Positions 1-9,959 of a stretch of 22,998 bases of DNA are shown here, piece after piece (the first letter of the stretch is position 1; every line of letters begins with the position of its first letter). The translations under genes and the position numbers were made by a program. The notes under the pieces were generated by a model. It worked only from the letters and a program-made list of their open reading frames with translations, was not told where the DNA came from and did no database searches. Source of the stretch: Reticulitermes lucifugus (Eukaryota; Arthropoda; Insecta; Blattodea; Rhinotermitidae); NCBI GenBank assembly GCA_026260175.1, contig JAKCWW010005639.1, positions 5,944-28,941 on the forward strand, in the 5' to 3' direction.

Positions 1-66
1 AAACCTCGACGAAACGAGGAGGCCCAGGCCCATATAAGGCTGTCGAGCCATAGGAAAAAAAATTGT
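1..66. repeat. Possible SINE tail fragment followed by poly-A
   Basis: The segment has a short hairpin (CCTCG at 4-8 pairing with CGAGG at 15-19), then a GC-rich stretch of the type gaggcccaggccca...ggctgtcgagccat, then A-rich sequence from about 52 onward. GC-rich 'ggccca...ggctgt..gccat' followed by A-runs resembles the 3' part of dispersed arthropod SINEs as I remember them. The left edge is outside the window, so the element cannot be delimited and the family call is tentative. Confidence 0.3.
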
Positions 67-877
67 AAAAAAAAAGAGGGAGTTTTACTGTTATCAAAAT
101 ATACAGAGTTTGATTTTCATGGTTTTCTGTCATAGGCCTGATTATGGCTTTTTGAGCTGAAACCGGTAGCCTGACCACATGTTGCAAGTGTGTGTGTTGG
201 TTTTGACTGTGCTACTGAAAAGAGTCAAATATGCTTTTGTAATATAAAGTCATTAGCAACATAAAGCAACTTGGCCACTAAACTGAAAAGTACGAACCAC
301 ATTGTACATGCCAGGACGTTTTTGACAAGTTGGCGTGCAACATTGCAGCGATGCGCTCTGCATTTGTAACCGGGATGTAAGCGGTTCGAATATACTGACT
401 GGGGTTTTCCGTGGAATTCCGGGGTTATTGCAGTAAACAGGATTGTAACTCTACCTTCAAAACGTGCAAGGCAACTTCTGCCAAGCCCGTAATTACTCAC
501 AACTGAATATCTATCTCATTTACATACCATTCGATGCTACATAACTTCTGAATTTAAAACAGCATGATTAAATATCCTAGGAATCGACAAAATATAATAC
601 ATCGACTTCAAGTCACATTGGTTCAGCGAACATTCTTCTTAGATATAACCTGATACATCTAATACGTTGTGCACAACCACCACATTGGATTAGTATCATT
701 CTAAACCATCATGGTATGAATATTTAGCATAGTCTACAATATAAATATTAACCGAAATCATTTAGCAAAAAACACAAAAACATACAAACATGAATGAAGA
801 TCGGCTAACAAAACAATACACAAACACCAACACAAATGTACATCATTTTTAAGCGAATGTAATTTAATTTTTATGTA
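67..877. other. AT-rich intergenic or intronic DNA, nothing recognised
   Basis: The stretch is AT-rich with frequent A- and T-runs. The only open frame of note is a short minus-strand one at 225-500, with no recognisable domain. No repeat, RNA gene or regulatory site could be supported. Confidence 0.6.
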
Positions 878-952
878 ACGTACTGGCCTGAAGATGACCA
901 ACCTTTGATCGAAACATGTAGCCATGTAATTTATTAATAAAAGCCATTACGT
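878..952 (+). repeat. Retroelement-type 3' tail with hammerhead-like CTGAAGA...GAAA motif
   Basis: The core reads CTGAAGA (888-894), a 16-nt spacer, then GAAA (911-914). It is followed by ACATG (914-918), loop TAGC and CATGT (923-927), a 5-bp hairpin. ACGTACTGGC (878-887) pairs with GCCATTACGT (943-952) with one mismatch, so the whole unit folds into a closed structure. An AATAAA-like sequence (taataaaag) lies inside the closing stem. Motifs of the type CTGANGA...CGAAACatgtag recur in animal retroelement tails as I remember them, and two more examples lie in this window (7246-7276 and 9130-9158). The element cannot be named. A canonical hammerhead is not met because 14 unpaired bases separate the cleavage position from stem I. 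Confidence 0.4.
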
Positions 953-3900
953 AGTTGTGTTGATGGTAACTGTGTACTCAATTACAGCACACATACATCA
1001 AGCGTTATGAAATGCATGTCAATTTACATGAATATCGTTTCATGGGTTTGAAAAATGAAGAAAAAGACTGACAGATGGCCAAATAAATATAATAATAAAA
1101 ATATACGCGTTTCTATCTCAAGCCAGACGCCCAAGATACGTCACTGCAAAACGTAAAATAGTAACAAAACACTTGTCGGTTCATTAAGAACCGGTGAGTA
1201 ATGAAGCTCAGAACTGTGTCGCCACTCTGCAGGCGGCCCTTCTGCCTCTCCATGTGAAAGCTCTCATGAGGAATGCAACAATGAGACCACATATCAGCCC
1301 TCAGGAGATTCGTGACGTCATTATGCTGAACAATAGCATGTACCTACCCTTTTAGGGAGCAGAAAAAAAAAATGAAAATACGCCACCTCCTTGCCTGAAG
1401 AAACTTCAATCAAAGAATTTTCGCGTTAAGGCGTTTTTAAAATTAATGCATATTTTTTGTAAGCGTAATGAACTCTTGCTATAACAAAACACACTACGCC
1501 CTCTGTATTCTGCCAGACCTGAACGTCATACATCCATATAGAAAGGAGCAAAGTAAATGATACCAACAAGAATGATAGGTAAAAGCAATGGAGGAAGGAA
1601 CTAATAAATTAGGGTGGAAAGAAAGAAAGAAAGGATAGGAGTGATAACTACTATCCAAAAATATCCAGTGCATGAGGAGAGTGAAATAGGGTATTAGGCC
1701 TACTACAATAATTTAATGACTTCACGTAGCTAAATATTATATTTTATACCAACTGACAAAAGAAGTGAGTTACACAGTCATACGGCTATCTTTATACTTC
1801 ATTCACGACGTCTTTGGAGTGAACCTAAACACACGCTGAACATGTAATGGCAAAATACTGATCTCATATTGGCCGCCAGTCTGGTAAATGCCTTTACTAT
1901 TGTTACAGCAGAACAGCCAATCGGGAAACCGGTGAACTGCCACAAGGTAAAAGTCTGTGTTTCACCGTCGTGAAGACGATGAATGGTTATCACTTACGTC
2001 AGAATTTCGCAGCTTACTTTTAAATCATCATATCCATGAAAACTAGGTTTTTTTTGTGTGTCGATGTATTCATAGCTACTCCATCGTGAACGAAGTATAA
2101 ATGCCCAGAAAACATATACGAGGAAACTGTAAGAAGTGTCTACTAAACACATTTAAATCAAAAGCGGCATGCTGGCAAGTAGAGGAGATGTGACTGGCAC
2201 TTCTCGCGCCAACCATACCACGCTGTGAAGCCAAACCGCCAGTAAATCATCTTGGCGCACTCGATATCGTCGGCTATGTTGTCGTCCCTCAAGTCTGCAA
2301 CATGAATTCAATTCATTGGGAATTTGTGACACACCCTTTACAGCTCCCCTATTTCAATAGAAAGATAGACATCCGTTGTCATCATGACGGTACATTTGTC
2401 TACTAACAACTTAGAACGAACTGAAGAATTCATACGAACAAAATGCACATAATGCCACTGAAGACTATGTCACTCTGTAGCTTAGTTTCCCACTGCAAAC
2501 TTTATCAATATAGAAAATTTATGAAGTGAAAACACTAGGACTAGTGGCATAAATGTTAGAATCAAGGAAGATTACAGGGCCATGGTTCGTGATAAAAACA
2601 CTATACTTGTTTAGGAAATACTGTTTTTAATTTACGTCGATCATTCAGCACGAAATCTATATTTAAAGTCATGTTTGTTATTTTTGTTTACACCTTGGAG
2701 CTTTGCGTGTTAAATTACGTATGGAGACAGAGAATAAATGACACTACATAGTTCGCACGGAACTTTATTACAATACGTTTAACATTACGAAAATGAGATG
2801 GTGCGAAATTTTAGCTTACAGAATATCTAGCAAATTTAAAAAGGTACTACCGAGTAAATATCAGGCGCAGAATGGCTACTTGTACTTGTTACACGAAAGC
2901 ACATCTTCGGGGTTGCAGATTTAATTTTCGTTCATTGTTATTTATAGTTCGTTTCTTAAATGTATAATCGGTTCATTTTTTGTATTAACTACAGGCCAGT
3001 TACTCATAGAACTCAAATGATAAACAAATTTCCCACATTTAATACAACCCTAAATTTCATTACTGTTGTTCCAAGAGCCTGTTACTGGGCCCGATTATGA
3101 GGCAGAGAAAATCAGCTGACACTATCGCATCTGTTTTTAAGATTCATTTAAATATTTTCCTCCCATCGAAACCAATGTTTCCCAAGTGTCTATGACCTTT
3201 CAGTCATTTCGATTCAAATACTGTGTTCAGACTTCCGTTTGTTGCCTTCTGTGCACCTACTAACCCTAATGTGCACATAAATGACCCAAATTCGGTGCAG
3301 TCCGCCTGTGGAGTTCATCCAGTCTCTTATTCATTGACTACTGAATAGCTTTTCTGCGGCATTAAATGTTTCGAAACACGACGTTGACCACTCACCTACA
3401 ACACTGCTAAGGTTTAAAACGTATGGGCTTTTATTTCAATATTCCCTATGGATCATGGCGTGGACCTAGGGAGACACGACAGAAACATCAACTTAACATA
3501 CTGCTTAACCTTCCAAACTCACCTTCGCATCTAATATTGCAGGCTCCTCCCCTGCGCCCATCTTTACACCAGTATCGGTTGTTGATCTGTAACGAAAACG
3601 TCAATGAGACATCAGCACACTGCGCAATAACCCACAGTCGTTCGCTTTTATACCGTGAGATATCTAATACCGACACACTGTGCACTATCTTTCCGCCAGT
3701 GTTTATGGTTACGCGGCTGGTCAGTTGGTCAAGAGGTTTTCGGTCTTTACGTTGCGGGAAGTACATTACTAAAGCCCATCACTAGTCATTATTCTGAGCT
3801 GCGCGACTGCATCCCACACCCTCTTTCATTAAGACTGTTTTAATATTATCCTCCCATTTACAGTTATGAAGCCTTATGCGATCTTCTCTTGAGGCATTGA

Positions 3901-4044
3901 GACTAAATTTTTTTGGCATTTTTGTTTGTTAAATTATATATTTTTTGTTGTTTGTTGTTCTATTTAATGTCGATTTCTTGGCTGTTTAGGTTATATAGGA
4001 TTAAATGGGTGTTAGTGAATTACGAATTTGAAATAATACTTTCT
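953..4044. other. Long stretch without a recognisable gene
   Basis: This stretch holds AT-rich sequence with two locally more GC-balanced patches near 1210-1330 and 2160-2300 that match nothing I recognise. A short GAAA microsatellite lies at 1617-1633. The longest open frame is 3423-3785 on plus (120 codons), overlapped by 3488-3766 on minus. Neither shows a domain or a biased composition, so neither is called as a gene. Confidence 0.55.
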
Positions 4045-4182
4045 GGCCACATGAAACTTTCCTTAAAGACATATATCAATATATGCGTAAACGTACGTCG
4101 CTACACGTTTTGGTATGACCGTGCCTAAACGCGGAGCGACACATATATTGATATATGTCTTTAAGGAATGTTGTATGTGACC
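4045..4182. mobile_element. MITE-like foldback element with 41-bp inverted repeats
   Basis: Bases 4045-4085 and 4142-4182 are inverted repeats. The inner 27 bp of each arm (4059-4085 with 4142-4168) are a perfect match, and the outer 14 bp carry a few mismatches. The interior is also self-complementary: GTCGCT at 4097-4102 pairs with AGCGAC at 4135-4140, and CGTTT at 4106-4110 pairs with AAACG at 4127-4131, so almost the entire 138 bp folds into one long hairpin. No open frame fits inside it. Termini begin GGCCACATG and end atgtgacc. No convincing target-site duplication is visible, so the superfamily cannot be assigned. A small foldback MITE is the simplest reading; a hairpin-RNA locus is a less likely alternative. 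Confidence 0.65.
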
Positions 4183-5100
4183 TGAAATATGTACATACTC
4201 TTCAATAATATAACATGAGGCATAAACATTTTATTCCAATATTTTCTGGGCCAAACTCACTAATTCTTCATGCATGATCACGAAATTGGAATCCATGAGG
4301 AACGATACAGTTATTATGAAAATTTTACGCTACTTAATGCCTTTAAAACTTTATCCTTACCTGGAATATCCCAATGTCTTGGCTCCCGTCTCTATATGGC
4401 CGTCCTAATATGTTGGTGTTTAGTCCACTCGCGATCTCCGCTATGCACACCCCTGGCGACGAGATCACACGTTTACAATATCACACAACACACAATCACG
4501 TGTTTTGCTGCAGTACACGGCAGTATTTAGCACCTGCCCTCAATTCAACCGGCTGAAATTTTATACGATTCCGATCAAACATTCTTATGAAGGTCATGCA
4601 ATTCATATACATGTTAAGGAATGACGAGTACAATATTTTCATGTTTTGGCATGAAGTTTCCCTTGTAATTTTCATTGCATTCTAAATAGAACTGCAGAGT
4701 GACACTGACAGATCAAAATTCCATTTACAGATTAAATTTAAAATGTTTGCTATCATTCGGTCCAGAATCTCTTGTCTCCTGTTTCCTATATACAAACGTG
4801 AAGATTAAAATATAAGAAACAACAGATCTACTTTTGCTGGGTGTTTTTCGTGGGTGTGTAACTTGGCCGTTCAGATTACGGGAAGAACGTAGACTGAAGA
4901 GTTGAACTGCTTTTCGCAAGGCTTTGAAGAACAGGTGTTGAATCGATTAGGAATTCAGCCTCATCTTTTCAAAAATCTGTTCTAGGTAGGCTGTATATAC
5001 GACGTAATTAAGACAGTAAATAAGCAGAAAGTGCTTTGGGAAGTAGTGTCATCTAGGCCACTAAACAGTTTCTCGGGTTTTCATGAAATTCGATATAGAA
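4183..5100. other. No recognisable feature
   Basis: AT-rich DNA with only short, overlapping open frames in several frames (for example 4270-4530 and 4374-4556 on plus). Their products look like random translation. Nothing else could be supported. Confidence 0.55.
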
Positions 5101-5612
5101 GTTCGTTAAAATTTTTTTTCTGGCAACCGTGATTTTCTTGAGAACTGGCTCAGTGACGGTCATACTTTACTTACGAGCGCAAAGAATCCTAAACGTAATT
5201 TTGACTTTGCTCAACAGATCTGGGTAAAATGTGATACAACAGATCTCCACGCAATGAGGTTGAGCATTTGCAAGTTTCATGAAAATCGGTGCAGTGAAAA
5301 GCCACACACGTAAAGTAAGGTCATACATCAAATTTTACGTATATTTTCTACATTTTCTTTCGATTTAAATTAAACTCGTTAGAGGAAATGGTCTCAATAT
5401 TCTGTTGGTGATTGTGAGTTTCGTGAAAGTCGGCGAAAGAAGGGCTCACTTGCGGGCGTACATAAAATTCTATCCATATCTTCCACATTTTTTTCCCCCC
5501 GATTTGGGTAAAAATCGGTAGGAGAAATCTGCACACAACGCCGTTTAGCACGTGTGAGTTTCGTGATAATCGGTGTAGAGAGGGCCGTACTTTATGGGTG
5601 TGAATAAAGATA
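5101..5612 (+). repeat. Diverged tandem repeat, four units of about 141 bp
   Basis: A core of the form gagtttcgtgaaaatcggtg-aga-agggc recurs at 5131, 5272, 5416 and 5556. Aligned positions 5133, 5274, 5418 and 5558 are spaced 141, 144 and 140 bp. The flanking parts also align between units: gatctgggtaaaatgtg near 5218 with gatttgggtaaaaatcg near 5501, and ggtcatactttac near 5158 with ggccgtactttat near 5583. Units are clearly diverged, so the array is old. The core resembles the 'tttcatgaaaatcggt' sequence common in insect dispersed repeats. The array may be an expanded internal piece of such an element. Confidence 0.6.
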
Positions 5613-7117
5613 CTACTTACATTTACACGTGTTCCGTTAAACCGCAAAATATTTAGAAGTAAAGAAAGCCTTGGTAAATTCTATGTACTGCGCCACTGAG
5701 CACAGCATTTGCAGTCTTCTTTGTTTTTTCAAGTAGGATAACTTATGCACAATATTCCATGTTATGCACCAAAAAGTGAATATTTGTAAACTATTACTAT
5801 TAATCGTTTTGGAACCAAGCCGTAGGCACGGATAAATTTTACGCTGGCTGAAATTTTCCCACCTCTTTCCTACTAAAGGGGTTTGAAATTACCGACGTTG
5901 CAAATATGCTTGTCAAAGTGAGCCGGTCTAGATTAGTTCAGCGCTTATATGCTTATATACTTCCAAAAAAGCTTGTAATTTGTCGCCCATGGCTACTGAA
6001 TTTATAGAAGTCAAGAAGTGTAGTATCACGAAATTTACGTTCTACGTTCTCATCGCCCTGTATAAATCTATAACTTCCAAACGAAATTAATCCGAAACTG
6101 TTCTGACATTTAGGTCAAAAGTGATGAGAAAAATCTGAAAGTGGCCTCATGTTTTCAAAAATCTTGGAATCCAGAGCTAAATTTTTGTCGAAGAACTTAA
6201 ATTAATATCAGCATATTTCTTAGTGTCAGTAGAATTGTTGTGTTATCAAAACTACAAAGTATTTCTGAAAAACATTCCGTATGGACGCGAATAAAATAAC
6301 TATTCTTTGAATTTCATATTTCTTCTTTCGTGCTTCTGAAATTTTAAGCTGAATTCAGTATACACCTTTACAGCCTATTTCTCGAAAATCCATTTTAAAA
6401 CGGTCTTCCCATCTACGACCCTGTTTTCAAAATGGTTATTTCTCTTCAGGTTGTCCGACAGAAAATTTCGTATGTATTTCTCCTTTCCCCCATTTCTGTT
6501 GTGTATAAGATGCATATCACGCTTCTTGGTTTATTATCCCAATAATACTATCGGAAGATTATAAATATTTAAGTTCTTCGTTGTAAGTTTACATTCGCTC
6601 GTAACTTTATCATTATAAGATCAAATTTTTTCAGCACAAATTTACACGTATTATCAAATAATGTATTCTAGATATACTGTGACAGTCGTCCTCCATTTTT
6701 AGCGAAGGACGCATAGGAAAGATTCGCAATGGATAAGGAAAAAATGGCCGTAGCCAATGTTACGTTACACTTCCTTTATTTGGCTAGTAAATGTGAAAAA
6801 ACATGGAAAAATCTAAAAAGAAGAAGGGTCTGAGGCCCGAGACTAAACTCGGACCCCACCGAATATTGCTTAGTATATATTGGGCATAAATATACGCAAC
6901 TGTAATTAATGGAAGTCAACGAAGAGCGACATGCACACAAATACAAAGCAATTACGAATGACTGGAATGACACCAACTGCACCTTCGTGTCAAATACGAT
7001 TTCGGAGAAGTACTTTATATTATTACACAGAATGCACGTACTGTGCAGACGTGTACAGATGACACAGACAAAGACGAAGGCAAGGGCAGACTCGTCCTGC
7101 CGTCAGAGAGGAATAGG
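5613..7117. other. No recognisable feature
   Basis: AT-rich sequence without long open frames. The frames at 6776-6982 (minus) and 6909-7121 (plus) overlap and show no recognised domain. No repeat family was identified. Confidence 0.5.
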
Positions 7118-7151
7118 CTAGACTAAACACGGTACTGGCCGTTTAGTCTAG
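7118..7151. repeat. Perfect 11-bp inverted repeat (hairpin)
   Basis: CTAGACTAAAC at 7118-7128 and GTTTAGTCTAG at 7141-7151 are exact inverted copies around a 12-nt loop. A second small hairpin, ACTGAC/GTCAGT, lies at 7190-7206. There is no T-run after either, and in a eukaryote they are not expected to be terminators. They may be internal structure of an unrecognised repeat covering about 7110-7280. Confidence 0.5.
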
Positions 7152-7245
7152 AATCTTGTCATAAGCCCCATGAGGGACTCGACGTCAAGACTGACTGACT
7201 GTCAGTTGCAAAGTGGCTTTGACTTTTGTCTCTGAATCGTTTACC

Positions 7246-7276
7246 CTGATGATGGTGACTGCAATGTACGCCGAAA
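7246..7276 (+). repeat. Second hammerhead-like CTGATGA...GAAA motif
   Basis: CTGATGA (7246-7252) is followed by T, then GGTG (7254-7257), which pairs with CGCC (7269-7272) directly before GAAA (7273-7276). This is the same layout as the minus-strand motif at 9130-9158 and the motif at 888-914, so it is probably a conserved part of related retroelement tails. No closing stem is visible here. Confidence 0.4.
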
Positions 7277-8250
7277 TGACAGACGAAATGCTACATACGG
7301 TGCGGCCCAATCCCGAAAGATAAATTCACACCTCCAGATTGGCTCTGAGGGCCTACTTCCTCCTATGTAGTGGCTGTCAGTGCCTTTATCCCCGGCGATG
7401 AAAAGGCCGTAACGTGAATGTAATCGCTCACCTCAAAAAAATCGAGTTTATGAAAGCGTGGATGGTTATTCCCCTCCCTTATACACCTCCATCAAGGTAC
7501 TTTAACCTGCCCTGAAGAAGGGATATAACAAGAAGTTAAAGACATTTGCGAAATAAGATTTATATTTTAGGCCTCACACGTCAGCAATGCGAGGGTAATG
7601 CGGAAATTTTATTATTTTATTACACACGTTTTGAAGACATATTGTAGACTAGAAATTATATAGCTGGTAGTGTCAGCATTCTATCTGCAATCTGAACTAG
7701 AAGCAGGTGAGCACCCAGAATTTTTCGTTGGGTGGGGGGGGGAGGGGGCTGATCCTGAGACTATATATAATTTATGTTTGGTTTTAAAAATAATGTTATA
7801 AAAATCATGTCGTAAGTATAACTTTAACACACGTTTTTCCAAGTGGTTTTATATACATAGAAATATAACTACATGCTCCATTACTCAATCACAGTGTCCA
7901 ATCTTTTTGCTTTTTTTAATTTTATTAATTTATTTCCCAAATTCTAATGAACTAGTCATCAGCAGATTCCAGTGGCTGATTTCGGCCGAAGGGTAAATCA
8001 CGTAAAACTTCTGATATCATCGTGTCTACAAAATCTGTGTTTTTTAAAATTCGGTTTTCGTAGTTTGGGGTAGGGCTGCAGCCCGGCAGCCCCCCCCCCC
8101 TTGGGTGCGCTCTTGAACAGAATTTCAACGCATGAGCACCAAAATGTAGCCATAAACCACTGCAACAATTTGGCTGCCAATACCATTTCGTGTCGCCAGC
8201 ATACTATGAATTTCTCGACAAGGAGAACAGTTCGACTGCACACATTGTCA
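7277..8250. other. No gene; contains opposed G- and C-tracts
   Basis: A G-tract follows agcaccca...gttgggt near 7710-7750. A C-tract with ccttgggtgcgct lies near 8086-8112, in roughly inverted arrangement about 380 bp away. The rest is AT-rich and unrecognised. A plus-strand frame from 8101 runs into the 42-bp duplicate at 8251 and ends at 8310; no domain is visible in the part before the duplicate. Confidence 0.45.
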
Positions 8251-8292
8251 ATGGACTTTGTCATGTATGGAGATGTCTGCATGGATGCCAGC
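8251..8292 (+). repeat. 42-bp direct repeat, left copy
   Basis: This segment is identical at 41 of 42 positions to 8604-8645. It encodes MDFVMYGDVCMDAS on plus, the same reading as the mariner-type peptide in the right copy. Similarity stops sharply at both ends, so this is a short templated duplication or a fragment of a second, otherwise lost mariner copy. Confidence 0.75.
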
Positions 8293-8603
8293 GTTTTGAC
8301 CACTGCTTAATTCTGCTTACATCACCATATATAATAAGGGTGATAGATTGCCAATATTGATTTTATTCTTTCTTTTAATCAGTGAAGTATGTATTATCGA
8401 AACTCAGTACTTTCTGTAAAACTACAGACATACCTTGTTTTGTATTCCACTGTGCACCACATAAGCCTCAATGCAGTTCCTGGTTTGTTTATAGAACACC
8501 GCAAGCATCCTGCCTGTGGACTTGTAACTTGTCTTCTTTGATGTCATCAGAAATTCCCAGTGTTATATACAGGAAGCATCTCCGCGAAATTATGATATTA
8601 AAG

Positions 8604-8645
8604 ATGGGCTTTGTCATGTATGGAGATGTCTGCATGGATGCCAGC
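8604..8645 (+). repeat. 42-bp direct repeat, right copy
   Basis: The right member of the pair lies 353 bp downstream of the left copy and differs at one base. Unlike the left copy, it continues in frame into STVRHWLNRQHGHVDLLRSEAR, the expected continuation of a mariner transposase N-terminal region. The right copy is therefore probably the source. Confidence 0.75.
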
Positions 8646-9030
8646 ACTGTGCGGCATTGGTTGAACAGGCAACACGGACACGTCGATCTGCTTCGTAGCG
8701 AAGCAAGAACAGCCAGCATGGTACGCAACAAGCAGAAATAATCGCGCCCTTCAAAGGTGACGGAAGAGCGACAGTAAGACAAACAGCAACATACTCTGGA
8801 ATTCGACCTAATCCTGTGAAGGAAGAATCTTCGTTGCCGTTGGCTTTCCCGCTGGCTAACGGGCGAACACAAGAGCACGCATCAAAGTTGCTTCATGCTG
8901 CCGAGGACCATTGTTGCCTACTGAACGTCGTGACCGGTAACGAAAGCCAATTCTACCATTTCTATCTCAAAACAAAGCGACAAATCATGGAATGACATCA
9001 CGTCACATCGCCAAAGAATAAGAACGCGAG
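8604..9030 (+). pseudogene. Mariner-family (Tc1/mariner) transposase relic
   Basis: A mariner transposase binds the element's inverted ends and moves DNA by cut-and-paste with a DDD catalytic triad. Three blocks match the family as I remember it. The first is YGDVCMDASTVRHW (from 8619), the N-terminal helix-turn-helix region. The second is CRWLSRWLTGEHK (about 8835-8873), resembling the conserved ARWVPR.LT.EHK. The third is VVTGNESQFYHFYLKTKRQ (from 8927), resembling VTGDETW..H..PETKRQ. Blocks one and two share a frame but are interrupted by stops (from 8739 onward) and are closer together than in intact proteins, suggesting an internal deletion. Block three is in another frame. The first catalytic Asp of VTGDETW is Asn here (8939-8941), and the Trp after TKRQ-I-M-E is a TGA stop (8993-8995). 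Nothing after the SPK motif is recognisable, so the C-terminal half is lost. No inverted terminal repeats were found. The relic is clearly dead. Confidence 0.75.
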
Positions 9031-9064
9031 CACAATGCCCTAGGCCAGTTAAGTTATGGGAACA

Positions 9065-9165
9065 TTAGATGTAAGTTTTTTTTTACCACCAACCACTGCA
9101 CAATAATTTTACTTTTACACTCCTACATGTTTCGGCTGACCATTTTAGCCATCATCAGGGAACCA
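9065..9165 (-). repeat. Retroelement-type tail with third hammerhead-like motif, minus strand
   Basis: Read on minus, CTGATGA (9158-9152) is followed by T, then GGCT (9150-9147), which pairs with AGCC (9137-9134), then GAAA (9133-9130) and CATGTAG. The block gaaacatgtag is shared with the motif at 911-921. A/T-rich sequence and a T-run on plus (9077-9084) follow. This is probably the end of an old retroelement insertion whose body is not recognisable here. Confidence 0.4.
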
Positions 9166-9608
9166 ACGTACGAAGTACACAGACATTTGCAGCGTACAAG
9201 ATACCAAGAGACGCGTACTGGCTGATTTTCTGCCTATACTGGAATTTTTAGGCCTGTTAGCGTTAAATACGAGTATACATTGAAACTGATCGTTACATAG
9301 AACGACTAGTAATTTACTCTTTCAGATAACATTGCGCTTAAATGGAAACCTGTGAAGGAATAAGAGCTAAGAACGGTCTGTACCACGATGTCCAGAAACG
9401 GTCTCGGTCCACTTAGCTTCCTAATAGACACTGTAAGCATGTCTCTAGGGTAAAACTTTACTGGAACGTGAAGCAGATCCTCAACGCCGCCCAGCGCAGA
9501 GGATAAGCATGCACGAAGCTTCGCCTCCACTGCCCTTTATGCTTTCATGGCCTTGTGCTCAGGCACCTTCATCTTTAATCGGCCCAGGGGGATAAGATCC
9601 GTCAGTGC
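9166..9608. other. No recognisable feature
   Basis: Mixed-composition sequence between the minus-strand tail motif and the SINE. The open frame at 9306-9530 on minus shows no recognised domain. Confidence 0.5.
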
Positions 9609-9795
9609 ACAACAAAGCTGCCGAGTGGTTAGCGTTCCTGCTTCGTGTTCAAAAAGTCCCCGGTTTAAGCCCGGAGATTTAAAACCCGAGATTTTTCGTG
9701 ATTTTCCTCAGTATCGCCAGGCAAATGCCTGTATATTACCTTAAATCAGACGATGGCCGCCTCCTTCCACATTCTATCCAATTCATTGTTCATTA
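9609..9795 (+). mobile_element. tRNA-derived SINE
   Basis: SINEs are short non-coding retrotransposons copied by LINE enzymes and transcribed by RNA polymerase III. The head carries an A-box-like ctgccgagtggttagcg (9618-9634) and a degenerate B-box, cggtttaagccc (9661-9672), correctly spaced for a tRNA origin. The body continues with gatttttcgtgattttcctc, ccaggcaaatgcctg and gatggccgcctccttcc, a conserved order I know from insect SINEs. The B-box has lost the GGTTCGA core (TTTAA in place of TTCGA), so this copy is likely old and inactive. There is no clear poly-A tail or target-site duplication. The ends are approximate. Confidence 0.75.
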
Positions 9796-9903
9796 ATCAA
9801 CCTTTCATTGTACGCTATTGTCTGAAATACTGACAGTCTCGTTAAATAAACTACAAATAAATGACCACTCAAATAAACAAACCACATACTGCACATCTCT
9901 ATA

Positions 9904-9910
9904 TGTGTGA

Positions 9911-9948
<38 letters not shown>

Positions 9949-9959
9949 GTGTGTGTGTA
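9904..9959. repeat. GT microsatellite
   Basis: GT dinucleotides run almost uninterrupted, with single-base breaks (gagtgc near the left end, aggt near the right). The purest part is 9915-9946. Confidence 0.95.

Noticed and set aside
3710..3770. A-box-like ggtcagttggtcaagagg
   Set aside because: No B-box lies at tRNA spacing, so neither a SINE head nor a tRNA can be supported.
3423..3785. Open frame of 120 codons on plus with a 92-codon frame on minus
   Set aside because: Neither product resembles a known family, and no splice or promoter context supports them.
9547..9744. Plus-strand open frame over the SINE
   Set aside because: The frame is translation of a tRNA-derived SINE, not a gene.
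9904..9959. Protein frame rich in His-Thr repeats on minus
   Set aside because: It is pure translation of the GT microsatellite.
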